From contig JAFVEX010000104.1 in assembly GCA_017475785.1 (NCBI GenBank), positions 1 to 10,708 of the forward strand: a stretch of 10,708 nt of DNA, written 5' to 3'. Under the pieces are notes generated by a model. It was not told the origin of the DNA and made no database searches. It saw nothing but the letters and a program-made list of their open reading frames with translations. This DNA is from Eubacterium sp. GTDB lineage: Bacteria; Bacillota_A; Clostridia; Lachnospirales; Lachnospiraceae. How positions within the stretch are numbered: position 1 is the stretch's first letter; each line of letters begins with the position of its first letter. Below are positions 5,328 to 10,708 of this stretch, in pieces. A program made the position numbers and the translations under genes.

Positions 5328-7010
5328 TCAGCCCGCCAGGTACGCGGCGGCACCCGGCTTAAAGCTTTCTGTCGCGCGGGTCAGCACCTGGTTCAGGTCG
5401 CTGATTCCGGTGTCATAGTACGTCGCGTCAAAAAGCGCGATCCCGTCGTCCAGATCCATCGCCATAGTCGTGCGGCCGCTGGCAGCGCCCTGCGAATCCT
5501 GCAGCGTATAGCTGATCCGGTAAGCGCTGCGGCCGTTGACCGTGACATTTTCCACCTCCAGCGGCACGCCGTAGGCATTTGGATTGCCCGACAGCTGCGT
5601 CAGGCTCTCCTGCAGGGTGGCTTTTGCGTCAGGTCCGGATTTCACTCTGCTGATCTCAAGCACCGGGTAGGATTCCTCCCCGCTGCAGTAGACGATCATC
5701 GTGCCATTTGCGTCTCGCAGAGACACTTTTACGTAATCCGGCAGGACGACCGCGAAATCCTGCTGTTCGCTGGCAAATGCCAGCTCGTTTTCTCCGATAT
5801 AGTACTCACTCTCATACGTATACTCTGTGGTTGTTTCCGAGCCGGAATCCGTGTTCTGGTCCCCGGCGGGTTCTACAGCCTCAGCGACCGGAATACTCTC
5901 GTAATACCCGGATGCATTCGCATAGCTCGCGACGGCGTCCTGCAGAGCGAGCGCAGTCGCCTCGCCGCTGTTCTCAAGCACATGCTGCTCGTAGAGCATC
6001 ACATTTTTCTCACGGCCATCCGTGATTTCTTCTATATAATCCGTATATTCCAGCTTGACTCCTTCTATCTGATAGCCGTAGCAGATTCCCTGCAGCGTGC
6101 GCCCGCTGATCGTCAGCGGCTCCACGGCCTTCGGCTCCTCATAAACTTCATACTGGTTCTGCCTCGCCGTCTCCATGAAGTGTTCTCCGACCTGGCTGAG
6201 ATACTCCTCCGTGCTGAGCCCCTCGCTGCTGTCAGCAAATACGGCAAAGTAATTGACTTTGATTTCATCCGTGTAAACTATCGCGCCGCTTTTCCCTTCC
6301 AGTTCCTGCGGCTCAAATGTATCCGCGTACAGGAAGCTGAAATCCGCGTCCGCGTTTTTGTAAATCGCATAATGTGCCGGGATTTCATCAATTCCATACG
6401 CCTGCCCCGCTCCGGCACCTGAGGATTCCTCTGTCACAGCAGAAGCAACCTGCTCCAGCACATCCCGCACAGCCGAAAATCCGCCGACCTCGTAAATCCG
6501 ATCCTCAAAACAGAAGTTTCCATTCTGGAACCGCACTGTATTCGCGCTCCCGTCCTCCATGACAAACGTCAGGACATCGTCCGAATCCGTCGCGCGGACA
6601 TCCGTCTCTTCGCCAATCGTCATCTCACGGAGCGCGTCGACGCAGGCTGCGATCATCAGCTCGTCTTCCGTCTCAAACTGCTCAGCCGCCTCATACTGTC
6701 TCGTGTAAACAAGACGCACCGGCTCCTCCATGAAATCAATCACCGCTTCCGGCTTCTCAGCTTCTTCCTCCGGCTCCGCGTCTTCCTCTGCGTCTGATTC
6801 CGCGTCTTCCTCCGAATCTGCTTCCGCGTCAGCGTCCGCCTCTGATTCCAGCGAAGACATCGAGACACCTGCCGCGTCCTCGATATCCGTCATATCCGGC
6901 TTTTGCGGGCAGCAGCCGGACACCGCCAGGACACAGACCAGAAGAAACACCAGCAGACTGACCGGCAGCAGCCTCTTTCCTCTTTTGCTTCGAATGACCT
7001 CTTTCCTCAT
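5328..7010 (-). CDS. Putative lipoprotein with acidic linker, function unknown
   Basis: This is a 560-residue secreted lipoprotein. Residues 1-13 are strongly basic, 14-30 are a hydrophobic signal segment, and VSGC gives a lipobox with Cys33 as the lipidated residue (a second Cys follows). Residues about 55-88 are a low-complexity linker of Asp, Glu, Ala and Ser, likely a flexible wall-spanning stalk. A small domain (about 90-195) follows. Then come two regions that look alike, opening with DFSFLYADTF and DFAVVLPDYV and each leading to a beta-rich stretch; they suggest tandem PsbP/Mog1-like folds, which is inference. No catalytic motif is recognised. ATG 7010 is chosen because GGAGGGAG (7017-7024) lies 6 nt upstream and it directly starts the signal peptide; in-frame codons to 7109 are rejected. 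It is expected on the outer face of the membrane of a Gram-positive cell, and is apparently monocistronic. Confidence 0.88.
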   Translation of the reverse strand: MRKEVIRSKRGKRLLPVSLLVFLLVCVLAVSGCCPQKPDMTDIEDAAGVSMSSLESEADADAEADSEEDAESDAEEDAEPEEEAEKPEAVIDFMEEPVRLVYTRQYEAAEQFETEDELMIAACVDALREMTIGEETDVRATDSDDVLTFVMEDGSANTVRFQNGNFCFEDRIYEVGGFSAVRDVLEQVASAVTEESSGAGAGQAYGIDEIPAHYAIYKNADADFSFLYADTFEPQELEGKSGAIVYTDEIKVNYFAVFADSSEGLSTEEYLSQVGEHFMETARQNQYEVYEEPKAVEPLTISGRTLQGICYGYQIEGVKLEYTDYIEEITDGREKNVMLYEQHVLENSGEATALALQDAVASYANASGYYESIPVAEAVEPAGDQNTDSGSETTTEYTYESEYYIGENELAFASEQQDFAVVLPDYVKVSLRDANGTMIVYCSGEESYPVLEISRVKSGPDAKATLQESLTQLSGNPNAYGVPLEVENVTVNGRSAYRISYTLQDSQGAASGRTTMAMDLDDGIALFDATYYDTGISDLNQVLTRATESFKPGAAAYLAG

Positions 7011-7038
7011 TTCATACTCCCTCCAGAAAACCATGCAC

Positions 7039-7092
7039 GCCAGGCATACGTGACCCAGGAATCTTTTCAAAGATGCCAGGCATGCGTGACCC
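7039..7092. repeat. 18-bp direct repeat (17/18) in the lipoprotein leader
   Basis: GCCAGGCATACGTGACCC at 7039-7056 recurs as GCCAGGCATGCGTGACCC at 7075-7092, one mismatch, 36 bp apart. Each copy contains a near-palindrome (ATGCC/GGCAT). They lie between the proposed promoter (7123-7152) and the ribosome binding site. They may be paired regulator sites, leader RNA structure, or a local duplication. Confidence 0.6.
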
Positions 7093-7122
7093 TTATGAAA
7101 AAAGTTCAATATTTACTGTCTC

Positions 7123-7152
7123 ATCATATCATGTAATTGTCCCGCGCGTAAA
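7123..7152 (-). promoter_or_regulatory. Candidate promoter for the lipoprotein gene
   Basis: On the minus strand TTTACG (7147-7152), an 18-bp spacer and TATGAT (7123-7128) form a plausible but imperfect sigma-A promoter. The leader would be about 105 nt and contain both direct repeats. Confidence 0.4.
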
Positions 7153-7176
7153 TATGCATCGTGCGGATGGCCGCTC

Positions 7177-7207
7177 AAAAAAGACGCGATCCGCATGGAA
7201 TCGCGCC
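7177..7207 (-). terminator. Intrinsic terminator of the transketolase operon
   Basis: On the minus strand GGCGCGATTCC pairs with GGATCGCGTC (10 bp, one bulge, ATGC loop) at 7183-7207 and is followed by six uridines (7177-7182). It lies about 30 nt after the transketolase C-terminal subunit stop. Confidence 0.85.
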
Positions 7208-7237
7208 TTTTCTGGTTATTATTATGCCAGATTATGA

Positions 7238-8203
7238 TTACTTTCTGGAGATTACCTTCTTGGTTGCTGCAATGATATCCTCCGGCATGAGGTTGTACTC
7301 CTGCTCCAGGAAATCCTGCGGTCCAACCTGGCCAAAGCGGTTCTGGATACCGACAAACTCCTGCGGAACGAGGCAGTTCTTTGCCAGAACGTTTGCAATT
7401 GCGGAGCCGAGGCCGCAGCTGACCTGATGGTTCTCAGCTGTGACGATTGCGCCGGTCTCCTGAGCAGCCTTGATGATCAGTTCTTCATCAAGCGGCTTCC
7501 AGGTGTGCATATCAATGACACGCGCGGAGATGCCTTCTGCCTTCAGAGCTTCCTCTGCCTGCAGAGCCTTGTCTACCATGATGCCGGACGCGATGATGGT
7601 GACATCAGAGCCGTCACGGAGTGTAACGCCCTTGCCGAGTTCGAACTCAGAACCATCCTCATAGACCTTGACAAATCCCTTACGGATCAGACGCTGATAT
7701 GTGATGGTCGGAACCTTCGCAAGTTCCTTGGTCAGCGCGTAGGTCTGTGCGTAGTCTGCGCAGTCAACGACTGTTGCGTTCGGAACGGAGAGATACAGTG
7801 CGCAGTCTTCAAACGGCATATGGGTAGCGCCGTTGAATGCAGCTGTGACGCCCGGGTCAGAACCGACAATGTGCACCGGCCACTCGGAATATCCTGCGGA
7901 CAGGAATGCCTGGTCAAATACACGGCGGGACGCGAAAATACCAAATGTGTGGATAAACGGATTCAGGCCGGATGCCGCCATACCGGAAGCGACGCCAACT
8001 GCGTTTGCCTCAGCGATACCTGCGTTGAAAACCTGATCCGGATGTGCCTTGTCAAGTCTGCCGACGTTGATGCAGCCCTTCAGGTCGCAGTCAATGTGAA
8101 CGACCTTCTTGTCAGCATCCATCAGCTCGAGCACAGCATCAATATATCCATCACGGCACGCGCGTTTGTCTTTTTCATGCTTTCCATCTAAAACAAAACT
8201 CAT
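7238..8203 (-). CDS. Transketolase, C-terminal subunit (pyrimidine-binding and C-terminal domains)
   Basis: This 321-residue protein is the second half of a split transketolase. Together with the upstream subunit it would transfer two-carbon ketol units between sugar phosphates using thiamine diphosphate. GIAEANAVGVASGMA contains Glu65, the residue that activates the cofactor's aminopyrimidine. The middle region (HTFGIFASRRVFDQ, then PVHIVGSDPGV) is the Pyr domain, and the last ~120 residues are the C-terminal domain. The substrate loop reads NGATHMPFED (124-133): His128 is kept, but the family's usual Asp (DGPTHQ or DGATHQ) is Asn124, and the GE before it is AF. This suggests altered donor or acceptor preference, as in split transketolases for unusual sugars, but that is inference. 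ATG 8203 is chosen for GGAG at 7 nt (8211-8214); ATG 8209 is too close. It starts 2 nt after the N-terminal subunit stop, implying translational coupling. Confidence 0.95.
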   Translation of the reverse strand: MSFVLDGKHEKDKRACRDGYIDAVLELMDADKKVVHIDCDLKGCINVGRLDKAHPDQVFNAGIAEANAVGVASGMAASGLNPFIHTFGIFASRRVFDQAFLSAGYSEWPVHIVGSDPGVTAAFNGATHMPFEDCALYLSVPNATVVDCADYAQTYALTKELAKVPTITYQRLIRKGFVKVYEDGSEFELGKGVTLRDGSDVTIIASGIMVDKALQAEEALKAEGISARVIDMHTWKPLDEELIIKAAQETGAIVTAENHQVSCGLGSAIANVLAKNCLVPQEFVGIQNRFGQVGPQDFLEQEYNLMPEDIIAATKKVISRK

Positions 8204-8205
8204 GA

Positions 8206-9066
8206 TCATGCTCCTTTCTGCGCACGGACTGCAGCGAGATTTTCTTCAGCTACCTTGATTGCCTCATCCCACTCTTCCTTGGACGGCTGAGAAGAATGCG
8301 CACCTGTGGACTCAGCAAATGTTGCGCCTTTGCCCTTGACGGTGTTCAGGATCAGGGCGATCGGCTTATCCTCGACCTTGTAAGCTTCCTGAATCGCGTC
8401 GTAGATCTGCTCAACATCATTTCCGTCTGCCACGTCGATTACGTGCCATCCGAATGCGTCGAACTTCGCGCCAATACCTTTTCCGTGGCTCATAACGACA
8501 TCGACTGCGCCATCAAGCTGACGGCCGTTGTTGTCAACCAGGCAGATCAGGTTGTTCATTTTATAATGAGCCGCGAACTGAGCTGCTTCCCAGACCTGTC
8601 CTTCATCCGCCTCGCCGTCGCCGACAAATACGAATGTGTGGCTGTCTCTGCCCTGGCACTTGTTGCCGAGCGCCGCGCCGACTGCCTCGCTGATGCCCTG
8701 TCCGAGAGAACCGGTTGTCAGGTCAACGCCCGGTGTCATCAGATGGTCTGTGTGAGACGGGAATGTGGTGTGCGGCTGATTCAGCTGATAAGCGTTCTCT
8801 ACCGGATAGAAGCCCTTCAGGCCAAGTGTCGCGTACATAACCGGTCCGCCGTGTCCCTTGGAAAGAACACACCAGTCTCTGTCTTCCCACTTCGGGTTCT
8901 TCGGGTCATACTTCATGACATCGCCGTACAGAACGGCAAATGCGTCTGCCAGTGACATGGAACCACCGACATGACCAAAGCCGCGAGAGCCGATGATTTT
9001 CAGCGTCTCTACACGGATTTCCGCAGCAAACTCACGCAGTTCCTGCATCTTCTGCTCTTTGCTCAT
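8206..9066 (-). CDS. Transketolase, N-terminal subunit (thiamine-diphosphate-binding domain)
   Basis: This 286-residue protein is the diphosphate-binding half of a split transketolase. GHVGGSMSLADAF near 31-43 and SKGHGGP near 69-75 carry the conserved active-site histidines (His32, His72). TTGSLGQG (116-122) is typical. The cofactor and Mg2+ motif is GDGEADEG (148-155) through to DNNG (177-180), the classic GDG-to-NN signature. The segment PHTTFPSHTDH replaces the commoner HPD-type loop, a minor divergence. It must pair with the adjacent C-terminal subunit for activity. ATG 9066 has AAGGAG 8 nt upstream (9075-9080); the longer frame to 9159 is rejected, since it would place the coding start at the promoter. 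A 17-codon leader frame overlaps its start codon. It is transcribed from 9172-9198 and perhaps also by readthrough from malic enzyme, after which no terminator is visible. Confidence 0.95.
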   Translation of the reverse strand: MSKEQKMQELREFAAEIRVETLKIIGSRGFGHVGGSMSLADAFAVLYGDVMKYDPKNPKWEDRDWCVLSKGHGGPVMYATLGLKGFYPVENAYQLNQPHTTFPSHTDHLMTPGVDLTTGSLGQGISEAVGAALGNKCQGRDSHTFVFVGDGEADEGQVWEAAQFAAHYKMNNLICLVDNNGRQLDGAVDVVMSHGKGIGAKFDAFGWHVIDVADGNDVEQIYDAIQEAYKVEDKPIALILNTVKGKGATFAESTGAHSSQPSKEEWDEAIKVAEENLAAVRAQKGA

Positions 9067-9116
9067 AGCATAATCTCCTTGCATAGTAATATGTTGACTT
9101 GTAACGGTTTCTTCAA
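9063..9116 (-). CDS. Possible leader peptide (17 codons, TTG start) upstream of transketolase
   Basis: GGAGGTG (9121-9127), almost fully complementary to the 16S anti-Shine-Dalgarno, has no ATG at proper distance but has TTG (9114-9116) 6 nt beyond GGAGG. From there a frame encodes 17 residues starting M/L-KKPLQVNILLCKEIML and stops with TGA at 9063-9065. That TGA overlaps the transketolase ATG (9064-9066) as ATGA, a classic coupling arrangement. Translation is not shown. Alternatively the Shine-Dalgarno may be a chance match or a regulatory decoy. The peptide itself has no recognised function or attenuation-type codon run. Confidence 0.35.
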   Translation of the reverse strand: MKKPLQVNILLCKEIML

Positions 9117-9171
9117 AAAACACCTCCGTCTGCAGACAGGCGGAACGTATTTTCTGCATACCTGTTTTAAT

Positions 9172-9198
9172 ATTATACTTTTTTCGTCAAAACATCAA
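9172..9198 (-). promoter_or_regulatory. Candidate promoter for the transketolase operon
   Basis: On the minus strand there is a perfect TATAAT (9172-9177) with TTGATG (9193-9198) 15 bp upstream, a short spacer. A TTGACG lies closer and is too near to pair with it. The leader would be about 100 nt and include the palindrome GTCTGCAGAC and the proposed leader peptide. Confidence 0.45.
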
Positions 9199-9207
9199 CT
9201 GCCGATT

Positions 9208-9259
9208 CCGCATTTTCGCAAGAATTCAGCCTTATCCGGCAGATTCAGCAAGAATGCGG
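9208..9259. repeat. Inverted repeat between malic enzyme and transketolase
   Basis: CCGCATT (9208-9214) and AATGCGG (9253-9259) are inverted arms. Within them ATTCAGC occurs twice in direct orientation (9224-9230, 9243-9249). There is no T-tract on the minus strand after the stem, so it is not a convincing terminator for malic enzyme. It may affect readthrough into the transketolase genes. Confidence 0.4.
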
Positions 9260-9273
9260 CTTTTCATCCGGCC

Positions 9274-10449
9274 TTACAGACGCGCGACGCCGCTCTTTCT
9301 GGCCGCCTCTGCGACTGCGCTGGAAACCGCCGGGCAGACGCGCTCGTCAAATGCTGCCGGAATGATGTAATCCGCGCTCAGCTCTTCCTCGGATACGAGA
9401 TTCGCAAGCGCGTGAGCTGCCGCGATCTTCATCTCTTCATTAATATCGCTTGCGCGCACGTCAAAGGTGCCGCGGAAGATGCCCGGGAATGCCAGTACGT
9501 TGTTGATCTGGTTCGGGAAGTCACTGCGTCCGGTCGCGACGACTGCCGCGCCTGCTGCCTTCGCCTCATCCGGGAAGATCTCCGGCGTCGGATTTGCGCA
9601 CGCAAAGACGATCGGGTCCTTAGCCATGGATCTGACCATATCCTGTGTGACCAGTCCCGGCGCGCTGACGCCGATGAATACATCTGCGCCGACCATTGCG
9701 TCCGCAAGTGAGCCCTGGCAGTTCTCAGGATTTGTGATCTCTGCCATCTCATCCTTGATGCTGTTCATGCCTTCTGCGCGGCCCTTGTAGATCGCGCCGC
9801 GGCGGTCGCAGATAATCAGGTTCTTGACGCCCGCGGAAATCAGCAGCTTGGAGATCGCGATGGACGCAGAGCCTGCGCCGCTCATGACAACCTTGATCTC
9901 GTCAATTTTCTTATTGACGATCTTGAGCGCGTTTGTCAGACCCGCCAGAGAAATGACAGCGGTTCCGTGCTGGTCGTCGTGGAAAATCGGGATGTCACAT
10001 TTCTCTTTCAGCTTCTTTTCGATCTCAAAGCAGCGCGGAGCCGCGATGTCCTCGAGGTTGATGCCGCCGAAGCTGCCGCTGATCAGATAAATCGTGTTGA
10101 CGATCTCATCGACGTCCTTGCTCTTGATGCACAGCGGGAATGCGTCGACTCCGCCGAAGGACTTAAACAGAACACACTTGCCTTCCATGACCGGCATGCC
10201 GGCTTCCGGGCCGATGTCGCCCAGGCCAAGAACAGCGGAACCGTCTGTCACGACGAGGCACATGTTCGCGCGGCGGGTGAGGTCATAGCTCTTGTTGATG
10301 TCCTTCTGGATCTCCAGGCACGGCTGCGCGACGCCCGGCGTGTAGGCGAGGGAGAGATCATCCTTGGACTTGACCGGAACGGTCGCGATGACTTCGATCT
10401 TGCCTTTCCATTCTGCGTGGAGTCTGAGTGATTCTTTTGCGTAATCCAT
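9274..10449 (-). CDS. Malic enzyme (NAD(P)-dependent, oxaloacetate-decarboxylating)
   Basis: This 391-residue enzyme oxidatively decarboxylates L-malate to pyruvate and CO2, reducing NAD(P)+. It is the short bacterial form without a phosphotransacetylase extension. Family motifs are AYTPGVA with the catalytic Tyr36, GLGDIGPEAGMPVMEGK with Lys91, and FKSFGGVDAFP. LEDIAAPRCFEIE (Glu133, Asp134) and PIFHDDQHGT (Asp159, Asp160) are the metal site. The Rossmann loop is SGAGSASIAISKLL (about 191-204), where the usual AAG is SAS. It does not show which nicotinamide cofactor is preferred. ATG 10449 has AGGAG 6-7 nt upstream; an in-frame start at 10524 lies in the non-coding leader and adds a lysine/histidine-rich run not expected in the family. 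Upstream is a long foldback repeat. Downstream, with no clear terminator, come the transketolase genes on the same strand. Confidence 0.96.
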   Translation of the reverse strand: MDYAKESLRLHAEWKGKIEVIATVPVKSKDDLSLAYTPGVAQPCLEIQKDINKSYDLTRRANMCLVVTDGSAVLGLGDIGPEAGMPVMEGKCVLFKSFGGVDAFPLCIKSKDVDEIVNTIYLISGSFGGINLEDIAAPRCFEIEKKLKEKCDIPIFHDDQHGTAVISLAGLTNALKIVNKKIDEIKVVMSGAGSASIAISKLLISAGVKNLIICDRRGAIYKGRAEGMNSIKDEMAEITNPENCQGSLADAMVGADVFIGVSAPGLVTQDMVRSMAKDPIVFACANPTPEIFPDEAKAAGAAVVATGRSDFPNQINNVLAFPGIFRGTFDVRASDINEEMKIAAAHALANLVSEEELSADYIIPAAFDERVCPAVSSAVAEAARKSGVARL

Positions 10450-10525
10450 GTTTTTCTCCTTATGTATATATTTTCTTGCTGCGTTTTTGTGTACTTTTTT
10501 ATGGTGCTTTAAACCAGATCGCATG

Positions 10526-10704
10526 TAGTGAGCGATTCATCGGGCTCACACGTGAAACATCCGATGAACCTCCGGCTAACCGTTCGTAGGGATCCGGCAA
10601 ATTCGTGAAAGGCGGCCACTCATTTCCCGGATCCTGACGAACGCTAACCCGCAGTTTCATGCGACTGTTTCATCGAATGCTCACCCGTATGAATCGTCTC
10701 ACTT
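10526..10704. repeat. Long imperfect inverted repeat (foldback), arms about 85 nt, unknown
   Basis: Most of the right margin is one large imperfect palindrome centred near 10612. The best core is GTTCGTAGGGATCCGG (10582-10597) against CCGGATCCTGACGAAC (10627-10642), 14 of 16 paired, extending inward through AAAT/ATTT. Outward, GGCTAACC pairs loosely with GCTAACCC, and GTGAG-CGATTCAT-CGGG (10528-10543) matches the reverse complement of CCCGTATGAATCGTCTCAC (10684-10702) with two bulges. A separate local stem, TTCATCGG/CCGATGAA (10536-10543, 10561-10568), offers an alternative fold. No ORF or known RNA class is recognised. It may be a small non-autonomous repeat element, or a structured leader or ncRNA. 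It may continue past the window edge. Confidence 0.7.
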
Positions 10705-10708
10705 CACG

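Noticed and set aside
5322..6422. Plus-strand 366-codon ORF opposite the lipoprotein gene
   Set aside because: It lies wholly antisense to a gene with signal peptide, lipobox and good ribosome binding site; its translation is arginine-rich and motif-free, typical of a shadow frame.
6730..7053. Plus-strand Ser/Ala-rich frame
   Set aside because: It is the antisense reading of the Asp/Glu/Ala/Ser linker codons; the serine repeats arise from the low-complexity DNA.
7427..8191. Plus-strand 254-codon ORF opposite transketolase C-terminal subunit
   Set aside because: The opposite strand encodes a clearly recognised enzyme; this frame has no motif, no start signal and an abnormal cysteine content.
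8296..8955. Plus-strand 219-codon ORF opposite transketolase N-terminal subunit
   Set aside because: Shadow of the thiamine-diphosphate-binding subunit, with no ribosome binding site or domain.
8971..9711. Plus-strand 246-codon ORF crossing transketolase start, intergenic gap and malic enzyme end
   Set aside because: It spans two real genes and a promoter on the other strand, and its translation has no recognisable family features.

Overview
The window looks like chromosome from a low-to-mid GC Clostridia-type Firmicute, most plausibly Lachnospiraceae. This is inferred from strong GGAGG-type ribosome binding sites, sigma-A promoters with many extended -10 (TGn) elements, a split two-subunit transketolase, a short bacterial malic enzyme, and a lipoprotein with a very acidic linker. 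No rRNA, tRNA, CRISPR array, transposase or integrase gene is visible.

Layout, left to right. Positions 1-362 are an AT-rich non-coding stretch with two nested inverted repeats and an extended -10 promoter. It leads into pgeF (363-1175, +), a laccase-fold peptidoglycan editing factor. Convergent to it is an ADP-ribosylglycohydrolase (1207-2199, -). Next is an AT-rich, decayed region (2265-3228). It holds a truncated and frameshifted gene whose N-terminus is a PD-(D/E)XK nuclease domain of the type found in DUF2075 helicases, plus a doubtful 88-codon ORF. A good sigma-A promoter (3223-3251) then drives an EamA/DMT transporter (3315-4166, +). The 4167-4411 gap carries two divergent extended -10 promoters. 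One faces a creatininase-family amidohydrolase (4412-5221, +), the other a 49-codon minus-strand reading frame of unknown status (4136-4285). A strong hairpin at 5236-5266 separates creatininase from a convergent 560-residue lipoprotein gene (5328-7010, -).

The right third is minus-strand central metabolism: malic enzyme (9274-10449), then the transketolase N-terminal subunit (8206-9066) and C-terminal subunit (7238-8203), which lie 2 nt apart and end at a clear intrinsic terminator (7177-7207). Transketolase moves two-carbon units between sugar phosphates and malic enzyme makes pyruvate plus NAD(P)H from malate. Both feed the pyruvate/pentose-phosphate node, but their shared direction is the only sign of a functional link.

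No complete, obviously new multi-gene system is visible. The items most worth a second look are: a ~180-nt imperfect foldback at 10526-10704 upstream of malic enzyme; a 17-codon TTG-start leader ORF with a near-perfect Shine-Dalgarno whose stop overlaps the transketolase start codon; an Asp-to-Asn change in the substrate-recognition motif of the transketolase C-terminal subunit; and the broken nuclease-domain gene beside an orphan ADP-ribosylglycohydrolase. All functional statements rest on motif reading by eye; no database search or folding was run.
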